Source: Nocardioides marinus
GTDB taxonomy: Bacteria; Pseudomonadota; Alphaproteobacteria; Rhodobacterales; Rhodobacteraceae
Assembly: GCA_019801415.1 (NCBI GenBank)
Contig: JAHVJD010000007.1
Coordinates: 1 to 64,000 of the forward strand
Direction of reading: 5' to 3'
DNA length: 64,000 bases
Made by a program: the position numbers and the translations under genes. Positions 26,586 through 33,912 of the stretch are shown here, piece after piece. Below the pieces are notes generated by a model. It did no database searches. It worked only from the letters and a program-made list of their open reading frames with translations, and was not told the DNA's origin. Within the stretch, counting starts at the first letter, position 1. Every line of letters starts with the position of its first letter.

Positions 26586-27895
26586 TGCCGACCTTCACCC
26601 TGCGCGAATGGGAAACGTTGCGGCACGGCGAAGGGGAGGGCTGCATTCCCGACCACTTTGCCGAGCGTCTCGCGGCGCTGGCCAAGAAATCTGCCTTTGG
26701 CGGCAGCGGCGGCGGAGTGCTTGAGGATCGGCGCCATGAACTGCGAGCGCGTGGTGTCGTCGGCGTCTTGGCGACCGAGGAGTGCAGTCTAGAGATCCTT
26801 CCTAAGATCGATGTCGAGGTGCAGGGTGGTAAAGCAATGCAAAACGCTGCCATTCGCAAACGCCTTGTTCACATGCTTGCTGTCACGCTCGACCTAAAGA
26901 TCGAGACAGGCCAAATCACAGAGCTTGACTGGCAGCGCGAAACGCTCCTCGAAATTCTCATCCGAATTTTCAGCAGCAAGCTGACCGATGCTGTTCGTCG
27001 CGGCATGCCTAGACGATACATGGTCCGAGAGGATGACCTTGCGGCTTTGCGCGGGACGCTCGACCTACCACGTCAATTCACACGGCACGCCGCAAATCCT
27101 TCACGGCTTGCCTGCAAGTTCGATGAGCTCTCAGAGGACATCGCTCTGAACCGCATCATGAAAGCCACGGTCGCATATCTCTTCAGAATGTCCCGTAGCC
27201 CGTCCAACCAACAGCGCTTGCGCGAATTGGCTTTCGTCTACGCTGATATTGCCGACGTCGCTGTGTCTGCGCTGAAATGGGACGAGGTCGTTATCGACCG
27301 GACTAACCGGGCTTGGCAGGAATTGTTCGGGATGGCGCAACTTTTTCTGCGTAGTCGCTACCAAACGACGAGCGCCGGGGCGGGGCGAGGTACTGCGCTT
27401 CTCTTCGAGATGAATACACTTTTCGAGGAATATGTCGGCCGACTGATCACACGCGCCTTGGCACGCACGGAGTATCGGGTCTCTCTACAGGGCGGGAGAC
27501 TGTTCTGCCTAACATCTCTCGATGATAAACGCGCTGTGTTCCAGACGAAACCCGATATCCTGATCTGGCGTGCAGGGCAGGTTGTCCATGTGATCGACAC
27601 GAAGTGGAAGCGGATTTCTTCCCGCATTGATGATCGAAAACAAGGAGTTTCCCAAAGCGACGTCTATCAGATGATGGCTTATGCACAGCTATATCGCGCG
27701 CCTCGGCTTACGCTTCTTTATCCACATCATCCAGGGCTGGGTGCAACAGAGCTCGTTCAGGCGAGACACCGAATAACCGGTCAAACGACAACATTGGAGA
27801 TAGCCAGCATTGATGTAGAGAATGGTGGAAACATAATTGATCGGCTTCAAAGTCTGCTTCTCTCCAGCGAGTTGACAGGAGAACTGTCAGTTTAA
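26585..27895 (+). CDS. mcrC: McrC-family nuclease subunit
   Basis: A 436-aa McrC homologue, the endonuclease partner of McrB. The start MPTFTLREWETL overlaps the mcrB stop (TGATG). The N-terminal region binds the McrB ring in known systems; the C-terminal PD-(D/E)xK site is visible as Asp324 in KPDILIWR and Asp338-Thr-Lys340 in VIDTKWKRI, after the conserved FEMNTLFEEYVGRL segment. All catalytic positions are present, so it should be active. It is the last gene of the defence-type operon. Confidence 0.88.
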   Translation: MPTFTLREWETLRHGEGEGCIPDHFAERLAALAKKSAFGGSGGGVLEDRRHELRARGVVGVLATEECSLEILPKIDVEVQGGKAMQNAAIRKRLVHMLAVTLDLKIETGQITELDWQRETLLEILIRIFSSKLTDAVRRGMPRRYMVREDDLAALRGTLDLPRQFTRHAANPSRLACKFDELSEDIALNRIMKATVAYLFRMSRSPSNQQRLRELAFVYADIADVAVSALKWDEVVIDRTNRAWQELFGMAQLFLRSRYQTTSAGAGRGTALLFEMNTLFEEYVGRLITRALARTEYRVSLQGGRLFCLTSLDDKRAVFQTKPDILIWRAGQVVHVIDTKWKRISSRIDDRKQGVSQSDVYQMMAYAQLYRAPRLTLLYPHHPGLGATELVQARHRITGQTTTLEIASIDVENGGNIIDRLQSLLLSSELTGELSV

Positions 27896-28305
27896 TGGGG
27901 CCGCCGATCATCTTCTAAGGCACGCAAGATGGAGGAGGTTCGACGGGTGTCCCATTCCCTCCGCCACTTGCCCCCCGCGAAGATTTGATCCCGAACCTTG
28001 GCTGTCGGTTTCCTGTTCTTTTTACAGGGTATTGGCTGAGCTTTCGCATGGGGGAGAGTGGCTGAAGGCGGTCTCTGAGAGACGAAATTCCCAGATCCTG
28101 ATTGCTTCAACGGTGACGGTTCCTGTCGGCGCGCTACGAAGACCGCGTATTCGCGAAAACCCACATTCGCGGCGTGGGCGGCGAATGATACGTCGTGGGT
28201 TGAACCCAGTGCACCGAATGCCGGGCCTGTGGTGGTCGGCATTCGGAATTTTATCGCTGCGGGCAGCCGCTTCTAGCTGTATCACCGCCCGCCGCCAGAG
28301 GGGCG
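27896..28305. other. Gene-free boundary region after mcrC
   Basis: About 410 bp without a supported gene. Near the start, 27937-27966 ends in CCCTCCGCCA, like the 3' end of a serine tRNA, and 28055-28085 resembles part of the 5' half of such a tRNA, but the arms do not fold into a tRNA. It may be a scar at the edge of the defence insertion. Minus-strand frames here have no start site or known protein. Confidence 0.4.
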
Positions 28306-28662
28306 TCAGCCTTCCGCGGCGATGGCCAGAACCTCGATGCGGTAGTGCGGCTGCGCCATGCGGGCCTCGACGCACACGCGGGTCGGCGACGTCGTGTCGG
28401 CGACCCATTCGTCCCAGACGGCGTTCATGCCTGCGTAATCGTCCATGTCGGCGAGCCAGATCTGCACCGAGATCAGGTTCTGCCGGCTGGTCCCGGCCTC
28501 GGCGAGCAGCGCATCGACCTTGGCGAAGACGTCGCGCGACTGGGCTTCGATGTCGCCGTCCTTGAGCTGAGACACCTGCCCGGCGAGGTGCACCTGGCCG
28601 TTGTGGATCGCGATTGCCGAAAAGCGGGACGAGCCGCCGATTTTCCTTAAAGTGCCAGTCAT
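28306..28662 (-). CDS. RidA/YjgF-family protein
   Basis: A 118-aa Rid-family protein; members hydrolyse reactive enamine/imine intermediates to keto acids, or act in catabolic pathways. The start MTGTLRKIGG is preceded by AAGGAGCGCCCCGC. The family's ligand-binding arginine is in SPTRVCVEARM, and the C-terminal RIEVLAIAAEG keeps the usual Glu. It is divergent from a LysR gene whose dyads lie in the shared 100-bp region, so it is probably co-controlled with the aldehyde dehydrogenase module on the other side. Confidence 0.88.
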   Translation of the reverse strand: MTGTLRKIGGSSRFSAIAIHNGQVHLAGQVSQLKDGDIEAQSRDVFAKVDALLAEAGTSRQNLISVQIWLADMDDYAGMNAVWDEWVADTTSPTRVCVEARMAQPHYRIEVLAIAAEG

Positions 28663-28746
28663 GCGGGGCGCTCCTTGTTTCTGCTGTCCGCTGGTCTTGT
28701 AGACAGCTCCCCATGATTCAGGCAAAGTTCATTACCTGAATTCTAC

Positions 28747-28761
28747 TTCAGGAGATCTGAA
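28747..28761. promoter_or_regulatory. LysR dyad TTCAG-N5-CTGAA before the regulator gene
   Basis: A perfect 5-bp inverted repeat with a 5-bp spacer, containing T-N11-A. It overlaps the AGGAG ribosome site of the LysR gene, a position suited to autorepression. A second, wider dyad (TTCAGG-N12-CCTGAA, 28717-28740) lies just upstream in the ridA-lysR gap, and an identical-type site follows the gene at 29649-29663. Confidence 0.6.
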
Positions 28762-28762
28762 A

Positions 28763-29647
28763 TTGGCCATCAAGATAGAAATGCTGCGCTGTTTCTGCGC
28801 CGTGGTGCAGCAGGGCAGCCTGAACGAGGCCGCCAGTGAGTTGGGCCGCACCCCGTCGGCGGTTTCGATGATGCTCAAGCAATTCGAGGAGCATATCGGC
28901 GCGCCGCTGTTCGAGACGGCGCGAAAGTCGCGTCTCACACCGCTGGGCGAGATGATCTACAGCGAGGCCCGGCGCGAAATCGAACATTTCGGCCGTACGG
29001 TCGCTGCAATCGAGGGGCTGTCGCGTGCGGAAGAAGGCCAGGTGAGGCTGGCGGTGACGCCGTCTGTCGCAACGGCCATTCTGCCCGCGGTGATCCGCCA
29101 CTTTCGCCGCGACCATCCGAAGGTGCGCATCGACATGCGCGACATGGACAGTGGCTCGGTGCAGCGCGAACTGGAGGCCGAGCGGGCCGATATCGGCATC
29201 GCCACCATCACGGTGGCCTCGGGGTTCGAACGCAAGTTGCTGTTCTCGGACGCCTTCGGGGTTGTTTGCGCGCGCGACGATTCGCTTGCGTCGCGGGGGG
29301 AACCTGTGGGGTGGGGTGATCTCGCAGGGCGCGATTTCATTGCCAACGGGCTGTGTCGGCTGATCGAGGATCCGGGCTTTGCCGCGATCCGGGACGCTGC
29401 GTTGATGTCGGTGCCCAACACGGCCTCGCTGTTGGCGCTGGTGCGCGGCGGGGTTGGTCTGACACTGCTGCCCCGCCGGGCCGTGCCGCAGGAGGACGCT
29501 GGCCTTGCCTTCCTTCCGCTCGCCGAAAGCGAGGCGCGGCGGGATCTTTACCTCGTGTCGCAGCCGCGCCGTCTGCTGCCGCCATCGGCGCGGGCCTTCC
29601 TGCGGGTTCTGGAAGCCGAGACATCAGATTTGCGAGGGGATGTATAA
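28763..29647 (+). CDS. LysR-family regulator of the aldehyde dehydrogenase/BCCT module
   Basis: A 294-aa LysR-type regulator. The helix-turn-helix is at residues about 20-45 (LNEAASELGRTPSAVSMMLKQFE), and the effector domain follows from about residue 90. The start used is TTG, supported by AGGAG 9 nt upstream; the first ATG is six codons later. It stands between divergent ridA and the aldehyde dehydrogenase operon, and TTCAG-N5-CTGAA dyads flank the gene on both sides, so it probably represses or activates both directions. Confidence 0.85.
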   Translation: MAIKIEMLRCFCAVVQQGSLNEAASELGRTPSAVSMMLKQFEEHIGAPLFETARKSRLTPLGEMIYSEARREIEHFGRTVAAIEGLSRAEEGQVRLAVTPSVATAILPAVIRHFRRDHPKVRIDMRDMDSGSVQRELEAERADIGIATITVASGFERKLLFSDAFGVVCARDDSLASRGEPVGWGDLAGRDFIANGLCRLIEDPGFAAIRDAALMSVPNTASLLALVRGGVGLTLLPRRAVPQEDAGLAFLPLAESEARRDLYLVSQPRRLLPPSARAFLRVLEAETSDLRGDV

Positions 29648-29648
29648 A

Positions 29649-29663
29649 TTCAGATTTCCTGAA
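29649..29663. promoter_or_regulatory. LysR dyad before the aldehyde dehydrogenase gene
   Basis: TTCAG-ATTTC-CTGAA, the same dyad with 5-bp spacer as the site before lysR, located about 97 bp upstream of the aldehyde dehydrogenase ATG in an AT-rich gap. A likely operator for the downstream operon. Confidence 0.6.
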
Positions 29664-29759
29664 GAAAGTTCAATCTAATCGAATTTGACTGAATCTCCTG
29701 ATCTTGGCCTACTGGCGGCGATCACGTCCGGGGCGCCCGGTCCAGACAGGAGACACAGC

Positions 29760-31229
29760 ATGAACGCGAAGACTGACCTCAACCGCAACTACATCGCAGG
29801 GGCCTGGGTTGCCGGGATCGGCGAGATCGAGAACCGCAACCCGTCGGACCTGTCCGATCTGGTGGGCCGCTATGCGCAGGCCAGCGCCACCCAGCTCGAC
29901 GACGCCCTGGCGGCGGCGAAGCGCGCGCAGGCGATCTGGGCGGGCTATGGGCCGGAGCGGCGCCACGACGTCCTGATGGCCATCGGCACCGAGATGATGG
30001 AGCGCGCTGCAGAGCTCGGCGAGCTGCTGTCGCGCGAAGAGGGCAAGCCGCTGGCGGAGGGCAAGGGCGAGGTCTACCGCGCCGGGCAGTTCTTTACCTA
30101 TTATGCCGCCGAGTGCCTGCGCCAGATCGGCGATACCGCCGACAGCGTGCGCGCCGGTGTTGAGATCGACGTGCGGCGCGAGCCTGTGGGCGTTGTCGCC
30201 GTGATCAGCCCGTGGAACTTCCCCACCGCGACAGCCAGCTGGAAGATCGCCCCGGCGCTGGCCTTTGGCAACGCGGTGATCTGGAAGCCCGCCAATGTCA
30301 CCCCGGCCTCGGCCGTGGCGCTGACCGAGATCATCGCCCGCCAGGACATTCCCGAAGGGCTGTTCAACCTGGTCATGGGCGCGGGCAGCGAGATCGGTCA
30401 GAAGCTGGTCGAAAGCCCCGAACTGGACGCGATTTCCTTCACCGGCTCGGTGCCGGTCGGGCGCGGCATCGCCCGCGCGGCAGTGGGGAACTTCACCAAG
30501 ATCCAGATGGAGATGGGCTCGAAGAACGCGCTGGCGGTGATGGATGACGCTGATCTCGACCTCGCGGTCAGCCTCGCGCTTGGCGGCGCTTTTGGCGGTT
30601 CGGGGCAGAAATGCACCGCCTCGTCGCGGCTGGTGGTGCACGAGGCCGTGCACGACGAATTCGTCGAGAAGCTGATCGCGGGTGCGAAGGCGCTGAAGGT
30701 CGGCCACGCGCTGGAGGAGGGCACGCAGATCGGCCCGGTGGTGAGCGAGGCGCAGCTGGCGGCCAATCTCGACTATATCGAGCTGGGCAAATCCGAAGGC
30801 GCAACGCTGGCCTGCGGCGGTGAACGCCTCAAGCTTGCGACCGAGGGCTACTACATGTCGCCCGCGGTCTTCACCGGCACCACCAACGACATGCGGATCA
30901 ACCGCGAGGAAATGTTCGCCCCGATTGCCTGCGTCATCAAGGTCGGCTCCTACGCCGAGGCGCTGGAGGTGGTGAACGACACCGAGTTCGGGCTGACCTC
31001 GGGCATCGTCACCCGGTCGATTGCACGGGCCACCCATTTCCGCCGCAACGCCCGCACCGGCTGCGTCATGGTCAACCTGCCGACCGCCGGAACCGACTAT
31101 CACGTTCCCTTTGGCGGGCGGGGGAATTCCTCCTACGGACCGCGTGAGCAGGGCGCCTATGCGGCCGAGTTCTACACCACGGTCAAGACCGCCTATATCG
31201 CGGCCGGCACGCCGGAGGATCTGAAGTGA
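29760..31229 (+). CDS. Aldehyde dehydrogenase, 2-oxoglutarate-semialdehyde type
   Basis: A 489-aa NAD(P)-dependent aldehyde dehydrogenase. The start MNAKTDLNRN has ACAGGAGACACAGC before it. It has the cofactor motif SPWNFPTATASW, the FTGSVPVGRG loop, base Glu251 in KIQMEMGSKN and nucleophile Cys285 in GSGQKCTASSRL. The MEMGSKNALAVMDDADLD and C-terminal GTDYHVPFGGRGNSSYGPREQG segments are typical of 2-oxoglutarate-semialdehyde (2,5-dioxovalerate) dehydrogenases, so a dicarboxylic semialdehyde is a plausible substrate. The stop overlaps the GTG start of the dipeptidase-like gene. Confidence 0.88.
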   Translation: MNAKTDLNRNYIAGAWVAGIGEIENRNPSDLSDLVGRYAQASATQLDDALAAAKRAQAIWAGYGPERRHDVLMAIGTEMMERAAELGELLSREEGKPLAEGKGEVYRAGQFFTYYAAECLRQIGDTADSVRAGVEIDVRREPVGVVAVISPWNFPTATASWKIAPALAFGNAVIWKPANVTPASAVALTEIIARQDIPEGLFNLVMGAGSEIGQKLVESPELDAISFTGSVPVGRGIARAAVGNFTKIQMEMGSKNALAVMDDADLDLAVSLALGGAFGGSGQKCTASSRLVVHEAVHDEFVEKLIAGAKALKVGHALEEGTQIGPVVSEAQLAANLDYIELGKSEGATLACGGERLKLATEGYYMSPAVFTGTTNDMRINREEMFAPIACVIKVGSYAEALEVVNDTEFGLTSGIVTRSIARATHFRRNARTGCVMVNLPTAGTDYHVPFGGRGNSSYGPREQGAYAAEFYTTVKTAYIAAGTPEDLK

Positions 31230-32233
31230 GCCACCGGATCGATTGCCTGCAATATGCCAACTGGTCGGAAAAGATCTTCCGCCAGATGCGCGAAGGCGGC
31301 GTGGACGCGGTCCACGTCACCATCGCCTATCATGAAAACTTCCGGGAAACCGTGCTCAACATCGAGGCCTGGAACCGCCGCTTCGAGGAATTCCCCGAGC
31401 TGATCTTTCAGGGCCGCACCGGCGACGACGTGCGCCGCGCCAAGGCCGAGGGACGCACCGCGATCTTCTTCGGCTTCCAGAACCCCAGCCCGATCGAGGA
31501 CGACATCGGCCTGGTCGAGATCGTCCACACGCTCGGCGCGCGCTTCATGCAGCTGAGCTACAACAACCAGTCGCTGCTGGCGACCGGCTGTTACGAGGCC
31601 GAGGATCCGGGACTCACCCGGATGGGGCGGGAGGTGATCGAGGAAATGAACCGCGTCGGGCTGGTGGTCGACATGAGCCATTCCGCCGAGCGTTCGACGC
31701 TGGAGGCGGTCGAGCGTTCGGCGCGCCCCATCGCCATCACCCACGCCAATCCGGCCTCCTGGGCCCCGGCGCTGCGCAACAAGAGCGACACCGTCATCCG
31801 GGCGCTGGCCGAGACCGGCGGCATGCTCGGCTTCTCGCTGTATCCGCATCACCTCAAGGACAAGTCGGCCTGCACGCTGGAGAGCTTTTGCGAGATGATC
31901 GCGCGCACCGCGGAAGTGGCGGGCACCCAGAGCCTCGGGATCGGCTCGGACCTGTGCCAGGACCACCCCGACAGCGTGGTCGACTGGATGCGCATGGGCC
32001 GCTGGACCAAGCGGGTCGATTACGGCGAGGGCTCGGCCGCCGCGCCCGGTTTCCCTGACATGCCAAGTTGGTTCGAGGACAACCGGCACTTCTCCAACAT
32101 CGAGGCGGGGCTGCGGGCCGTGGGCTTCGACGCGGCGGAGGTGGCCGCGATCATGGGCGAGAACTGGCTGCGCTTCTTTGACGAAAGCTTCGGCGCCGCT
32201 GGGGAGGCGGGGCTGAGGGCGGTGGCCGAGTAG
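31226..32233 (+). CDS. M19 dipeptidase-like protein with altered metal site
   Basis: A 335-aa amidohydrolase-fold protein related to membrane (renal-type) dipeptidases. GTG start in a GTGA overlap with the upstream gene. Segments of the family are present: DMSHSAERST, ITHANPAS, LGIGSDLCQD and IMGENWLRFF. However, the N-terminal HxD zinc motif is replaced by DCLQYANW, and the position of the bridging Glu reads FGFQNPSPI, with Gln. Two of the usual zinc-ligand sites are therefore lost, so ordinary dipeptidase activity is unlikely. Together with an aldehyde dehydrogenase and a BCCT importer it may act on a small amide or betaine-like compound. No signal peptide is seen. Confidence 0.8.
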   Translation: MSHRIDCLQYANWSEKIFRQMREGGVDAVHVTIAYHENFRETVLNIEAWNRRFEEFPELIFQGRTGDDVRRAKAEGRTAIFFGFQNPSPIEDDIGLVEIVHTLGARFMQLSYNNQSLLATGCYEAEDPGLTRMGREVIEEMNRVGLVVDMSHSAERSTLEAVERSARPIAITHANPASWAPALRNKSDTVIRALAETGGMLGFSLYPHHLKDKSACTLESFCEMIARTAEVAGTQSLGIGSDLCQDHPDSVVDWMRMGRWTKRVDYGEGSAAAPGFPDMPSWFEDNRHFSNIEAGLRAVGFDAAEVAAIMGENWLRFFDESFGAAGEAGLRAVAE

Positions 32234-32281
32234 CGCCACCGGAACACAACAGACCTGAGAAATTCCTTCAGGGAGGATGGA

Positions 32282-33841
32282 ATGACGGATCAAACCCAGA
32301 CCCCGGCTGCGGCGGCAACGCCCGGCCCCGGCCATATCAACAGGCCGCTTTTCGCGATCACCGGCGGCTTCATCGCCATCTTCTGCCTGATCGCGCTCTT
32401 CGACCTCGCGCTTCTGTCGTCGATCGTGGACGCGAGCTTTGCCTTCTCGGCCAAGTATTTCGGCTTCTACTGGCAGCTGCTGCTGCTGGCGACTTTCCTG
32501 ATCGGTCTTGTCCTGATCGTGCTGCCCGGCGGGCGGGCGCTCATGGGCGGTCTCGCGCGGCCCGAGTTCTCGGTGTTCCAGTGGGGCTCGATGATCATGT
32601 GCACGCTGCTGGCCGGCGGCGGCGTGTTCTGGGCCGCGGGCGAGCCGATGGCGCATTTTCTGTCCCCGCCGCCGTACTTCGGCACCGAGGCAGGCACGGC
32701 CGAGACCGTGGCCCCCGCACTGGCGCAGAGCTTCATGCATTGGGGCTTTCTGGCCTGGGCGATCCTCGGCGCGCTCTCGACCGTGATGCTGATGCATTAC
32801 CACTATGAAAAAGGGCTGCCGCTGGCGCCGCGTACTCTGCTCTACCCGCTGTTCGGTGACCGCGCGATCCGCGGCCCGATCGGGCTTGCCGCCGACGCCT
32901 CCTGCATCATCGCGGTGGTCGCGGGGACCGTCGGCCCGATCGGCTTCCTTGGCCTTCAGGTCAGCTACGGGCTGAACGCGCTGTTTGGCATCACCGACAG
33001 CTTTGCGACACAGGCGACCGTGATCGCCGGGCTGGTCGTGCTCTACACCCTGTCGGCAGTCTCCGGCCTGACCCGCGGCATCCAGCTTCTGAGCAAGATC
33101 AACGTGATCCTTGCAGGCGGGCTGCTGCTGTTCATGCTGGTCTTCGGGCCGACCGCCTTCATCTTCAAGAGCTACTTTGCCGGCTTTGCCGACTATATCG
33201 GCAGCTTCTTCGGCATGGCGCTCTACCGCGGCGATGCCGGGCTGTTCGGCGAGCCGGGCTGGCTGGGCTGGTGGACGGTGTTCTTCTGGGGCTGGTTCAT
33301 GGGCTACGGGCCGCTGATGGCGATGTTCATCGCCCGGATCTCGCGCGGTCGCTCGATCCGCTCCATCGTGATCATGCTGTCGCTGGTGGCGCCGGTGATC
33401 ACCACCTTCTGGTTCACCATCATCGGTGGCTCTGGCATCGCCTTCGAGCTGGCCGAGACCGGCTCCGTCTCGACGGCCTTCGAGGGCTTCAACCTGCCCG
33501 CCGCATTGCTGGCGATTACCCAGCAGCTGCCGATGGGGTTTGTCGTCTCGCTGCTGTTCCTGGTGCTGACGACGATCTTCGTCGCCACCACGGGCGACTC
33601 GATGACCTATGTGATCTCGGTTGCCATGTCCGACCAGGACCGCTCCTCGCTGCCGGTGCGGGTGTTCTGGGGCATCGGCATGGGCTTGATGGCCATCATC
33701 CTGATCTCGCTCGGCTCGGGCGGCGTTGGCAAGCTGCAGAGCTTCATCGTGGTGACCGCCGTTCCGGTGTCGCTGGTGCTGCTGCCCTCGCTGTGGGACG
33801 CGGTCAGGATCACCCTTGCCAAGGGTCGCGAACGCGGCTGA
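32282..33841 (+). CDS. BCCT-family transporter
   Basis: A 519-aa inner-membrane carrier of the betaine/choline/carnitine family with about 12 hydrophobic segments. The family's core is recognisable in WWTVFFWGWFMGYGPLMAMF followed by IARISRGRSIR, although the usual second part of the Trp motif is changed to GYGP. GGGAGGATGGA precedes the ATG. It probably imports the substrate of the aldehyde dehydrogenase/M19 module: a quaternary ammonium or other zwitterionic compound is the family norm, but not shown here. Confidence 0.88.
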   Translation: MTDQTQTPAAAATPGPGHINRPLFAITGGFIAIFCLIALFDLALLSSIVDASFAFSAKYFGFYWQLLLLATFLIGLVLIVLPGGRALMGGLARPEFSVFQWGSMIMCTLLAGGGVFWAAGEPMAHFLSPPPYFGTEAGTAETVAPALAQSFMHWGFLAWAILGALSTVMLMHYHYEKGLPLAPRTLLYPLFGDRAIRGPIGLAADASCIIAVVAGTVGPIGFLGLQVSYGLNALFGITDSFATQATVIAGLVVLYTLSAVSGLTRGIQLLSKINVILAGGLLLFMLVFGPTAFIFKSYFAGFADYIGSFFGMALYRGDAGLFGEPGWLGWWTVFFWGWFMGYGPLMAMFIARISRGRSIRSIVIMLSLVAPVITTFWFTIIGGSGIAFELAETGSVSTAFEGFNLPAALLAITQQLPMGFVVSLLFLVLTTIFVATTGDSMTYVISVAMSDQDRSSLPVRVFWGIGMGLMAIILISLGSGGVGKLQSFIVVTAVPVSLVLLPSLWDAVRITLAKGRERG

Positions 33842-33850
33842 TCCGGTCGC

Positions 33851-33875
33851 CGGGCGACCCAAGACGGGTCGCCCG
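33851..33875 (+). terminator. GC-rich hairpin after the BCCT gene
   Basis: A perfect 10-bp inverted repeat (CGGGCGACCC with GGGTCGCCCG) and 5-nt loop begins 9 nt past the BCCT stop. There is no T-run, so it may act as a weak terminator or a message-stabilising stem before the next gene. Confidence 0.55.
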
Positions 33876-33912
33876 CACCGATACGTGGTAACATGCAAAG
33901 AGGAGGCGTGTG

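Noticed and set aside
27937-28085. A complete tRNA gene
   Set aside because: Only end-like fragments are seen; cloverleaf arms cannot be formed. No other tRNA or rRNA was recognised in the window.
28022-28714. 230-codon minus frame overlapping ridA
   Set aside because: Out of frame with the clear RidA protein; the region past the RidA stop has no start site or known domain.
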